A DNA stretch of 31,537 nt. It comes from UBA7803 sp041608775 (GTDB taxonomy: Bacteria > Pseudomonadota > Gammaproteobacteria > Pseudomonadales > Azotimanducaceae). The translations under genes were made by a program, and so were the position numbers. A model generated the notes under the pieces. That model ran no database searches, was not told the DNA's origin, and saw only the letters and a list, made by a program, of their open reading frames with translations. Position 1 is the first letter of the stretch. Each line of letters opens with the position of its first letter. The stretch is taken from NCBI GenBank assembly GCA_041608775.1, contig JBFISC010000009.1:1-31537 (forward strand), written 5' to 3'. Shown piece after piece: positions 15,427 through 22,084 of the stretch.

Positions 15427-17205
15427 TCAGCGAACGCGCCCGGCCCGCCACGCCTCGATGAGCTGATCGTACGGAACGGTTTCGCCCGGCGGCTTCTCCT
15501 GATCGAGCCGGGGCTTCGGCGCGCCGGGTCGGGCAAGCCAGGTTTCCGGCGCTTCCTCGGCGTTCAGCCGCGGCCCGCAGGGCCCCTGAATGCCGGCCCG
15601 TTCGAGGCGTTCCAGCACCCGATCCTGCTCCGCGGCCAGGCTGTCCATGGCCTGCTGCGGAGTCACGGCGCCGCTCACGGCGTTGGCCACATTCGGCCAC
15701 CAGAGCTGGGCGAGCTTCGGGTAGTCGGGCACGTTGGTGCCGGTCGGGGTCCACGCCGTGCGCGCCGGGCTGCGGTAGAACTCCACCAGCCCGCCGAGCC
15801 GCGGCGCGGCTTCTGACATCGCCGGGGAGCGCAGATCGGAGTCGCGCACGGGGGTGAGGCCCGTGAGGGTCTTCTTCAGCGACACCGTCTTGGCGGTAAC
15901 GAACTGAGCGTAGAGCCACGCTGCCTTGCGGCGCGGCAGCGGCGTGCTCTTGAGCAGCGTCCAGCTGCCAGCATCCTGATAGCCGAGCTTCATGCCCTCC
16001 TCCCAGTAAGGGCCGTGGGGCGACGGAGCCATGCGCCACTTCGGCGTCCCGTCGGGGTTCACCACCGCAAGCCCTTCTTTGATCATGTCCGCCGTGAACG
16101 TGGTGTACCAGAAGATCTGCTGCGCGATGTGACCCTGGGCGGGCACCGGCCCGGCCTCCGAGAAGGTCATGCCGGAGGCCTCCGGTGGCGCGAAGCGCTT
16201 CAGCCACTCCATGTATTTGGTCAGCGCGTAGACCGACGCCGGCGCGTTGGCCGCGCCTCCACGACTCACCGACGAACCCACCGGCCGGCAGCCGTCGACC
16301 CGGATGCCCCACTCGTCGACCGGGACGCCGTTGGGCAGGCCCTTGTCGCCGGTGCCGGCCATGGACAGCCAGGCATCGGTGAAGCGCCAGCCGAGAGACG
16401 GGTCCTTCTTGCCGTAATCCATGTGCCCGTAGACGCGCTCGCCGTCGATGCTTCCCACGTGCTCGGTGAAGAACTCGGCGATGTCCTCGTAAGCCGACCA
16501 GTTCACCGGGACCCCGAGCTCGTAGCCGTAGCGCTCGCGGAACTGCGCGCGCAGATCATCGCGCTGAAACCAGTCGTAGCGGAACCAGTAGAGGTTGGCG
16601 AACTGCTGATCGGGGAGCTGGTAGAGCTTGCCGTCCGGACCCGTCGTGAAGCTGCGGCCGATGAAGTCCTCGAGGTCCAGGGTCGGCGACGTCACGTCGG
16701 CACCCTCACCCGCCATGAAGTCCGAAAGCGGCACCACGTAGCCGTAGCGGGCGTGAGTACCGATCAGATCGGAATCGTTGACGTAGGCGTCGTAGACGTT
16801 CTGACCGGACTGCATCTGCGTCTGCAGCTTCTCGATCACGTCGCCTTCCTGAATCAGGTCGTGCGTCACCTGGATGCCGGTGATCTCGGCAAACGCCCGG
16901 GTCAGCGTCTCGGACTCATACTCGTGAGTCGTCAGCGTCTCCGAGACCACGTTGATGCGCATGCCGCGAAACGGCTCCGCGGCCGCGGTGAACCACGCCA
17001 GCTCCTCGAGCTGCTGCTGCCGGTCGAGCGTGGAGGGCTGAAACTCGGCGTCGACCCAGCGGGCCGCGTTGGCCGCGAAGTCGACGCCCTTCGCGGCAGC
17101 GCCCGTTTCCGGGCCCGCGCTCGAGGTGGAGTCCTCACCGCCACAGGCACCCAGCACCAGCACCACGCCGGCGAGAACGATCCATCGACCCATGGCAATC
17201 CCCAT
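15427..17205 (-). CDS. glpV: Glycerol-type ABC importer, lipoprotein substrate-binding protein
   Basis: This 592-residue binding protein has a lipoprotein signal: a short hydrophobic segment ending VLGACG, with lipidation expected on that Cys. The mature part has family-specific blocks WVDAEFQPSTL, VVSETLTTHEYES, GIQVTHDLIQEGDVIEKLQ and VYDAYVNDSDLIGTHARYG. I recognise these from the GlpV group of the rhizobial glycerol importer. It would capture glycerol in the periplasm for the GlpP/GlpQ channel. Two in-frame ATGs, at 17205 and 17193, both give a workable signal peptide; the second has GGGG 6 nt upstream. It is the last importer gene, 100 bp after glpU. That gap holds a small tandem repeat. 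Substrate rests on operon and family match, not on a binding-site reading. Confidence 0.85.
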   Translation of the reverse strand: MGIAMGRWIVLAGVVLVLGACGGEDSTSSAGPETGAAAKGVDFAANAARWVDAEFQPSTLDRQQQLEELAWFTAAAEPFRGMRINVVSETLTTHEYESETLTRAFAEITGIQVTHDLIQEGDVIEKLQTQMQSGQNVYDAYVNDSDLIGTHARYGYVVPLSDFMAGEGADVTSPTLDLEDFIGRSFTTGPDGKLYQLPDQQFANLYWFRYDWFQRDDLRAQFRERYGYELGVPVNWSAYEDIAEFFTEHVGSIDGERVYGHMDYGKKDPSLGWRFTDAWLSMAGTGDKGLPNGVPVDEWGIRVDGCRPVGSSVSRGGAANAPASVYALTKYMEWLKRFAPPEASGMTFSEAGPVPAQGHIAQQIFWYTTFTADMIKEGLAVVNPDGTPKWRMAPSPHGPYWEEGMKLGYQDAGSWTLLKSTPLPRRKAAWLYAQFVTAKTVSLKKTLTGLTPVRDSDLRSPAMSEAAPRLGGLVEFYRSPARTAWTPTGTNVPDYPKLAQLWWPNVANAVSGAVTPQQAMDSLAAEQDRVLERLERAGIQGPCGPRLNAEEAPETWLARPGAPKPRLDQEKPPGETVPYDQLIEAWRAGRVR

Positions 17206-17261
17206 CCCGATGCTCGAGGCATTGAAACCGCTCGGCCCCGCCGCATCAAGCCCGACGCGCG

Positions 17262-17303
17262 TCTGGCAGACCGCTTCTGGCCGACCGCGTCTAGCCGACC
17301 GCC
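17262..17303. repeat. Three tandem 14-bp imperfect repeats between glpU and glpV
   Basis: On the plus strand the units are TCTGGCAGACCGCT (17262-17275), TCTGGCCGACCGCG (17276-17289) and TCTAGCCGACCGCC (17290-17303). They fill the space just after the glpU stop. The 14-bp unit is not a codon multiple, so this is not a coding repeat. It could be a regulator array, an mRNA feature, or recent slippage. Confidence 0.8.
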
Positions 17304-17305
17304 CA

Positions 17306-17578
17306 CTAGCCCCAGCGCATCAGTATCGCGGCCACGATCACGCTGATCGAAGTCGCGCCGAGCACGCTCGCATCCGTCACGGCAAGCCACGCCACGTGAA
17401 GGAACGCTGCAGCCAGCAGGCTGATGAAGAAGCGGTCTCCGCGCGTCGTCGCCAGCGGCAGCAGGCCCCGGCGCAGCTGGGTCGGATGACGCAGCTCCAG
17501 GACCGTGAGAAACAGCAGCGCCGCGGCCACCGCGACGAAGAACACGGCGGTTGGCAGCGTCCACGCCATCCAGGCCAT
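17306..17578 (-). CDS. glpU: DUF2160 small membrane protein of glycerol-type ABC importer
   Basis: This 90-residue protein has three predicted membrane helices (about 8-25, 48-66 and 70-86). The pattern MAWMAWTLPTAVFF, then ELRHP, then LATTRGDRFFISLLAA followed by FLHVAWL is the DUF2160 signature. The gene always seems to sit in GlpV-type importer operons, and its role is unknown. The ATG at 17576-17578 shares one base with the glpQ stop (TGATG), so it is coupled to glpQ. It could be a small accessory subunit of the permease pair. It is followed by the 14-bp repeats and then glpV. Confidence 0.85.
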   Translation of the reverse strand: MAWMAWTLPTAVFFVAVAAALLFLTVLELRHPTQLRRGLLPLATTRGDRFFISLLAAAFLHVAWLAVTDASVLGATSISVIVAAILMRWG

Positions 17579-18390
17579 CAGACCCGGCCCAGGGCAAAGC
17601 CCTTCACCAGATCCCGGCGCACGAACCACACCACGGCCACGCCGGGCAGGATGGTCAGCAACCCGGCGGCCGCGAGCACCCCCCAGTCGAGACCGGAGGC
17701 ACTCACCGTGCGCGTCATCACCACCACGATGGGCTTGGTCTCGCTACCGGTGAGGGTACGTGCCAGCAGCAGCTCCACCCAGCTGAACATGAAGCAGAAG
17801 AACACCGTCACCGCGATGCCGCCACGGATGTTGGGAAGGAACAGGCGGAAGAAGAAGTAGCCGAGCCCATGGCCATCGACGCGCGCCATCTCGTCGAGCT
17901 CCCGCGGCACACCGGACATGAAACCCTCGAGAATCCACACCGCCAGCGGCACCGTGAACAGGCAGTGGGCCAGCGCCACGGCGAGCGGGGTGTCGAAAAG
18001 GCCGATGGCCGAGTAGAGCTGAAAGAACGGCAGCAGGAACACGGCCGGCGGCGACATCCGGTTGGTCAGCAGCCAGAAGAACAGGTGCCTGTCGCCAACG
18101 AAGCGGTAGCGGGAGAAAGCATAGGCAGCCGGCAACGCGACCGTGACCGAGATCAGCGTGTTCAGCACGACGTAGCTCAGCGAGTGGCCGAACGCCGAGT
18201 ACCAGATCGGGTTGCTGAAGATCTCCGCGAAGTTCGCCAGCGTCGGCCGCGACGGTATAACTTCCAGATCGCCGACGATGTCCTGATTGCGCTGCAGGGC
18301 CATGGTCGCGAGCCAGTAGATGGGCAGCGCCAGGTACACGCAGTACAGGTACAGCGGCCAGCGCGACGGGCTAGCCGGCTCAGCGCCCAT
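17578..18390 (-). CDS. glpQ: Glycerol-type ABC importer permease (GlpQ-like)
   Basis: This 270-residue inner-membrane permease has about six hydrophobic helices, starting with PLYLYCVYLALPIYWLATM. The cytoplasmic EAA loop, ELDEMARVDGHGLGYFFFRL, lies before the last two helices and contacts an ATPase. It belongs to the MalG-type family of carbohydrate importers. The ATG at 18388-18390 overlaps glpP by 11 bp and its stop overlaps glpU by one base. It pairs with GlpP to form the channel. The gene symbol refers to the rhizobial importer permease, not to the E. coli phosphodiesterase of the same name. Confidence 0.85.
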   Translation of the reverse strand: MGAEPASPSRWPLYLYCVYLALPIYWLATMALQRNQDIVGDLEVIPSRPTLANFAEIFSNPIWYSAFGHSLSYVVLNTLISVTVALPAAYAFSRYRFVGDRHLFFWLLTNRMSPPAVFLLPFFQLYSAIGLFDTPLAVALAHCLFTVPLAVWILEGFMSGVPRELDEMARVDGHGLGYFFFRLFLPNIRGGIAVTVFFCFMFSWVELLLARTLTGSETKPIVVVMTRTVSASGLDWGVLAAAGLLTILPGVAVVWFVRRDLVKGFALGRV

Positions 18391-19261
18391 CTGCGCCCCC
18401 GTCGGCCTCGTCTTCGCGCATCACGCTGGTATAGAACAGCCAGCACAGCAGCAGGATGACCAGGAAATACAGAACCGAGAACGCTGCCGCCGGACCCAGA
18501 TCGAACTGCCCGACCGCCATCGTGGTGAGGTGCTGACTGAGAAACGTGGTGCTGTTGCCGGGCCCGCCGCCGGTGAGCACGAACGGTTCCGTGTAGATCA
18601 TCAGGCTGTCCATCAGGCGCAACAGCCCGGCGATGAGCAGCACGGGCTTGAGCCCCGGAAGCTCGACGTGACGGAACACCTGCCAGCGGCCGGCGGCATC
18701 CAGCTCCACCGCCTGGTAGTACGCCTGAGGAATCGCCGCGAGACCCGCATAGGCCAGCAGGGCAACCAGAGAGGTCCAGTGCCACGCGTCCATGAGCACG
18801 AGCACGATCCAGGCGTCCAGCGGATCGGCGGTGAAGTTGAAGTCGATGCCGAGGGCCGTGAGCCCCGCGCCGAGCAGACCGATGTCGGGACGGGCGAACA
18901 TCTGCCAGATGGTCCCCACGACGTTCCATGGGATCAGCAGCGGCACGGCGATGATGACCAGCCAGATTCCGGCGACGGCGCCGCGCCGGGGCAGGCTGCG
19001 GGCGATGACGATACCCAGGGGGATCTCGATCGCCAGCACCAGCCCGCTGAACAACAGCTGCCGACCGAGCGCCGCGAGAAAGCGAGGATCGCGCAGCGTC
19101 TCCCGATACCAGTCGAGACCGACGAAGAGCCGGTTCGACAGATCGAAGATGTCCTGCACCGAATAGTTCACCACGGTCATCAGCGGAATCACCGCGCTGA
19201 ACGCCACGACCACAACCACCGGCAGCACGCCGAGCCAGGCACGATTGCTCCAGCTACGCAC
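18380..19261 (-). CDS. glpP: Glycerol-type ABC importer permease (GlpP-like)
   Basis: This 293-residue inner-membrane permease of the MalF type has about six helices. The first is LGVLPVVVVVAFSAVIPLM, and the cytoplasmic EAA loop reads AYYQAVELDAAGRWQVFRHV. The GTG at 19259-19261 is chosen because GGAGG lies 6 nt upstream. The ATG at 19265-19267 directly abuts that same GGAGG and would be poorly placed. Either way the start lies inside the end of glpT, so the genes are coupled. It forms a heterodimeric channel with the GlpQ-like protein. Confidence 0.83.
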   Translation of the reverse strand: MRSWSNRAWLGVLPVVVVVAFSAVIPLMTVVNYSVQDIFDLSNRLFVGLDWYRETLRDPRFLAALGRQLLFSGLVLAIEIPLGIVIARSLPRRGAVAGIWLVIIAVPLLIPWNVVGTIWQMFARPDIGLLGAGLTALGIDFNFTADPLDAWIVLVLMDAWHWTSLVALLAYAGLAAIPQAYYQAVELDAAGRWQVFRHVELPGLKPVLLIAGLLRLMDSLMIYTEPFVLTGGGPGNSTTFLSQHLTTMAVGQFDLGPAAAFSVLYFLVILLLCWLFYTSVMREDEADGGADGR

Positions 19262-20339
19262 GATCATCCTCCGGCCAGCCGAGGCGCCGCCCATTGCGAA
19301 ACGCCACCAGCCGGCTCGTGTCGGGACGCAGCTTCACCCGGTCCCCGGGCGCCACGTCGATGATCTGCCGGGTTCGCACCTCGCGCCCACCCAGATCCGC
19401 CGTGACGATACCCACCGGGCGATGCAGCTCGACGCCCAGCACGCGAATGGCGGTCACCGTGGCGTCCGCGGCATCGCCGTCTGCCGGTGCCAGCACCGCC
19501 CACTCGGGGCGGAACCCCAGGGTGCACGGGCCACCCTCGAGATCGCCGGCCGAACCCAGCGGATCAGCCCCGAGCCAGAAGGATCCCTCCGCGACGGTTG
19601 CTTCGAGCAGGTTCATGCCGGGCGAGCCGATGAAGTGCGCAACGTGCTCGTGGTCGGGACGCTCGTAGAGCGCTTCCGGTGTGTCGGTCTGGAGGATGAC
19701 CCCGTCGTGCATCACGCTGATGCGATCGGCGAACGTCAGCGCTTCGGTCTGATCGTGGGTCACGTACACCATGGTGGCGCCGAGTTCGCGCTGGATGGAC
19801 CTGATGGCAAGACGCAACCGCCACTTCGTGGCGGGCTCTACGGCAGTCAGCGGCTCATCCAGCAGCACCAGCGCGATGTCGGGACGCACCAGCGCGCGGC
19901 CGATCGCCACCAGCTGCTTCTGAAACAGGGTCAACGCCCGCGCCCGGGAACCGAGCAGCGGCGTCAGCCGCAGGCGTTCGGCGATCTCGACCGCCCGTGC
20001 CCGGGCAGCGGCCCGGCGCCAGCCGCGGTTGCGCAACGGAAAGGCAAGAATCTCCGCAACCGTCATCGACTGATACAGCACCGGGAACTGGAACACCTGA
20101 GCGACATGCCGATCCCGAGGCGCAAGCCCGGTGACGTCGCGGCCGTCGAACGTTACGCTGCCGGCACTCGGCACCAGCAGCCCGGACAGCAGGTTGACGA
20201 GCGTGGTCTTGCCGGCGCCGGAGCCGCCGAGCAGCGCGTGGGCTTCGCCGGCGGCGATATCCAGACTCAGCTCCCGCAGGGTATCGATGGCGGCGCCCGG
20301 GTAGCGATGGCGCACCGAGCGCAGCCTGACTTCAGCCAT
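19254..20339 (-). CDS. glpT: Glycerol-type ABC importer ATPase with degenerate signature motif (GlpT-like)
   Basis: This 361-residue ATPase has an intact Walker A (LLGGSGAGKTT, about 37-46), Walker B (ALVLLDEP, about 156-163) and switch His195 in VYVTHDQTEAL. The ABC signature LSGGQ is replaced by LTLFQ at about 136-140, and the D-loop region reads TAVEP. A regulatory OB-type domain follows, with the ending TCTLGFRPEWAVL and later beta strands. The odd signature is in keeping with its family, as I recall it. It complements GlpS, which keeps the signature but lacks the switch His. The ATG at 20337-20339 overlaps glpS by 8 bp. The symbol is the importer ATPase, not the glycerol-3-phosphate antiporter. 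Confidence 0.87.
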   Translation of the reverse strand: MAEVRLRSVRHRYPGAAIDTLRELSLDIAAGEAHALLGGSGAGKTTLVNLLSGLLVPSAGSVTFDGRDVTGLAPRDRHVAQVFQFPVLYQSMTVAEILAFPLRNRGWRRAAARARAVEIAERLRLTPLLGSRARALTLFQKQLVAIGRALVRPDIALVLLDEPLTAVEPATKWRLRLAIRSIQRELGATMVYVTHDQTEALTFADRISVMHDGVILQTDTPEALYERPDHEHVAHFIGSPGMNLLEATVAEGSFWLGADPLGSAGDLEGGPCTLGFRPEWAVLAPADGDAADATVTAIRVLGVELHRPVGIVTADLGGREVRTRQIIDVAPGDRVKLRPDTSRLVAFRNGRRLGWPEDDRA

Positions 20340-21294
20340 GCACCGCCCCGTCGAAGCGCAACACGGCTTCTTCGGTAGCGTGCAGGGTAACCGTCTCACC
20401 GGCGTCGATCCGGTGCAGGCCTTTGAGCTTGGCGACCCAATGGTCGTCGCGGACCGTGCCGTGCAGGTAGGTCTCGGACCCGTTCGTCTCGACGCTCAGC
20501 ACGGCCATCCGGAACGCCAGCCCCGGCGCGGCGGGCGGCGTCAGGGCGAGATGCTCGGGGCGGACGATCCGGGTGGTGGCGCCGTCGACGAAACGATTCA
20601 CGCCCGGATCGCTCATCAGCTCCGCCGCCGCCGGGCTCGCGGGTCGCTCGTAAACGTCCAGCGGCGGCCCGGACTGCAGCAGCCGGTGATCCTCGAGCAG
20701 CAGCACCTGGTCCCCCAGGTTGAACGCATCCCGGGGGTCCGAGGACGTGTAGATCACGGTCAGGGACTCGGCGTGGAGCATGCCGCGCAGCTCCAGCTCC
20801 AGTGTTTCCCGCAGCTTGTAGTCAAGGTTCACCAGCGGCTCGTCGAGCACCAGCACGCGGGCCGACTTCGCCAGGGCCCGACCGATCGCAAGCCGTTGCT
20901 GCTGCCCGCCGGAGAGCTGATCCGGGCGGCGTTCCAGCAGCGGGGTGAGCTGGAGCCCACCGGCAATCTCCGCCACCCGCGCGCGCACCCGGTCCTCGGT
21001 CACGCGCTGCGCGCGCAACGGCGAGGCGATGTTTTCGAACACGCTGAGATTGGGGTAGTTGACGAACGCCTGGTACACCAGGGCAACGCTGCGCTGTCCG
21101 GGCGCCGTCCGGGTGACGTCGACGCCGTCCAGCACGATGGCACCTTGCGCCGGAGTCTCCAGCCCGGCGATCAGTCGGCACAGCCGGGTCTTGCCGGCGC
21201 GGTTTCGCCCGAGCACCACGGAGATGGCGCCGGAAGCGAACTCGTGGCTCAGGCAATGCCCGCCGCCGAGCGGAATGTCGCGGAGCGCCAGCAT
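20332..21294 (-). CDS. glpS: Glycerol-type ABC importer ATPase with missing switch histidine (GlpS-like)
   Basis: This 320-residue ATPase is first in the importer operon. Walker A reads LGRNRAGKT (about 28-36; GxxxxGKT kept, but Arg stands where Gly is usual). The signature LSGGQQQR (about 127-134) and Walker B VLVLDEPLVNLD (about 147-158) are canonical. The switch-loop His is replaced by Ser185 in VIYTSSDPRDAF. A C-terminal regulatory domain includes TRIVRPEHLAL. It should pair with GlpT; the fully consensus ATP site would combine Walker A/B of GlpT with the signature of GlpS. The ATG at 21292-21294 starts where homology begins, but no good ribosome-binding site is seen. A symmetric GTGAA/TTCAC site lies 40-53 bp upstream. 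Confidence 0.87.
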   Translation of the reverse strand: MLALRDIPLGGGHCLSHEFASGAISVVLGRNRAGKTRLCRLIAGLETPAQGAIVLDGVDVTRTAPGQRSVALVYQAFVNYPNLSVFENIASPLRAQRVTEDRVRARVAEIAGGLQLTPLLERRPDQLSGGQQQRLAIGRALAKSARVLVLDEPLVNLDYKLRETLELELRGMLHAESLTVIYTSSDPRDAFNLGDQVLLLEDHRLLQSGPPLDVYERPASPAAAELMSDPGVNRFVDGATTRIVRPEHLALTPPAAPGLAFRMAVLSVETNGSETYLHGTVRDDHWVAKLKGLHRIDAGETVTLHATEEAVLRFDGAVHG

Positions 21295-21333
21295 GCCGGG
21301 ATGCTACGACGTTTCCCCGGCGCTGGCACCCCT

Positions 21334-21347
21334 GTGAAACCGTTCAC
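21334..21347. promoter_or_regulatory. Candidate operator: inverted repeat GTGAA-N4-TTCAC
   Basis: GTGAAACCGTTCAC has perfect 5-bp arms around a 4-base centre. It lies between the start of the importer operon and the promoter of the divergent mini-unit. It recalls LacI-family operators such as the Cra half-site TGAAWC. No regulator gene is in the window, so the call is tentative. Confidence 0.4.
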
Positions 21348-21379
21348 CACCAATCGGGCACGACAAGCGAAATCATTCA

Positions 21380-21408
21380 TTGCTCCGCCAGGAACCGGAG
21401 TATATATT
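21380..21408 (+). promoter_or_regulatory. Sigma70-like promoter of the mini-transcription unit
   Basis: TTGCTC (21380-21385) and TATATT (21403-21408) are separated by exactly 17 bp. Upstream, AAATCATTCAT is AT-rich within GC-rich surroundings. A start is expected near 21415. The -10 lies in a near-palindrome (21397-21410), and CGGAG/CTCCG arms (21396-21400, 21412-21416) flank it, so a repressor site is possible. Confidence 0.65.
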
Positions 21409-21430
21409 CCGCTCCGTGTCGGGCTGATAT

Positions 21431-21445
21431 TAAAGGAGGTGATCC
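21431..21445 (+). promoter_or_regulatory. Full-length Shine-Dalgarno, complementary to the whole 16S rRNA tail
   Basis: TAAAGGAGGTGATCC is the exact reverse complement of the conserved 16S rRNA 3' end GGATCACCTCCTTTA. AGGAGG (21434-21439) sits 6 nt before the ATG, which is ideal spacing. Typical ribosome-binding sites in this window pair over 4-6 bases; this one pairs over 15. An in-frame TGA at 21440-21442 rules out any upstream start. Confidence 0.9.
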
Positions 21446-21481
21446 ATGTCTACTCGTTTTGCTCGTGAGGGCGATCAGTAA
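21446..21481 (+). CDS. 11-residue micropeptide ORF (unknown function)
   Basis: The ORF encodes MSTRFAREGDQ and then TAA. It is too short for family searches, and I recognise no family. It is preceded by the 15-nt Shine-Dalgarno sequence and followed 28 bp later by an intrinsic terminator, so it is the only strongly initiated frame in a transcript of about 120 nt. Codons 2-7 all end in T (TCT ACT CGT TTT GCT CGT), unlike the C/G-ending codons of every neighbour, as expected for very efficient translation or an unstructured start. It lies divergent from the glycerol importer and convergent with the AHSA1-like gene. It might be a functional peptide, a leader without a downstream gene, or a minigene whose translation itself is the function. 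Confidence 0.6.
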   Translation: MSTRFAREGDQ

Positions 21482-21509
21482 CACGATAGCCTTCTACGGG
21501 CTTACGGGG

Positions 21510-21534
21510 GGGCCGGTCTGAGACCGGCCCTTTT
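21510..21534 (+). terminator. Strong intrinsic terminator of the mini-unit
   Basis: GGGCCGGTCT (21510-21519) pairs perfectly with AGACCGGCCC (21521-21530) across one base; in RNA this makes an 8-bp GC-rich stem with a 5-nt loop. TTTTC follows. On the opposite strand no T-run follows the stem, so it serves the plus strand only. Confidence 0.9.
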
Positions 21535-21582
21535 CATTTCCGGCGTTCGTATTCAGCTCGTTTCCCTGCCTGTCCCGGCAGT

Positions 21583-22017
21583 TCAGATCACCGAGAAGTA
21601 CTCCAGCAGCGCATCGAGCCGGTCCGGCCACAGCTGCGCGTAGCGATCGCGCCACGACGGATCTGCAAGTCCCTGGTGGCGCAGCTCGATGCGGCAGGCG
21701 CCGCGCAGATCCACCAGCCGCAGTTCCAGCCCGGTGTCGCAGTCGGGGGCGACCGGGCCGACTACCCGCAGCCGCCAGGCAATCCGTTCCGGCCGGGTCA
21801 GCGCCTCGAGCGTTCCGGTCTCCGCGAAGCCGGCACCGTCAGCCCCGGTCCAGGCGACGCTCCAGGTTCCACCGACCACGGGGTTCAGCTCGATGTGCTG
21901 CGCTGTAGCGCCCGCGGGCAGGTACCAGCCGCTCAGGTGGTTCGCATCGGTCCAGGCGTCGAAGACCAGGTCCCGAGGCACGTAGAACTCGCGACGCTCG
22001 AAGAATTCCTTCACCAT
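21583..22017 (-). CDS. AHSA1/SRPBCC-family protein
   Basis: This 144-residue protein has the START-like Aha1/CalC fold. The opening REFYVPRDLVFDAWTDANHLSGWYLP is the usual first strand and helix with the W-x-P turn. GGTWSVAW lies at the second sheet edge, GTLEALTRPERIAWRLRVV follows, and the C-terminal long helix is WPDRLDALLEYF. Such proteins hold hydrophobic ligands or act as stress proteins. No ligand can be predicted. Its start is back-to-back with the M20 amidohydrolase gene 67 bp away. Its stop faces the terminator of the mini-unit. Confidence 0.85.
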   Translation of the reverse strand: MVKEFFERREFYVPRDLVFDAWTDANHLSGWYLPAGATAQHIELNPVVGGTWSVAWTGADGAGFAETGTLEALTRPERIAWRLRVVGPVAPDCDTGLELRLVDLRGACRIELRHQGLADPSWRDRYAQLWPDRLDALLEYFSVI

Positions 22018-22084
22018 GCCTCATCCTACTCCATCGCAAGCGGCCCTTGTGCCACCATCGCGCCAAACGTCCGGGAGCTCGCCT

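Noticed and set aside
21431..21446. Possible remnant of an antisense 16S rRNA gene end
   Set aside because: Identity to the reverse complement of the 16S tail stops after 16 bases; the rest does not continue into rRNA sequence, and it sits exactly at ribosome-binding-site spacing.
21465..21521. A second short frame (GTG start, 18 codons) in the mini-unit, ending inside the terminator stem
   Set aside because: It has no ribosome-binding site of its own, and its last codons are the terminator hairpin. The ATG frame has the full Shine-Dalgarno.
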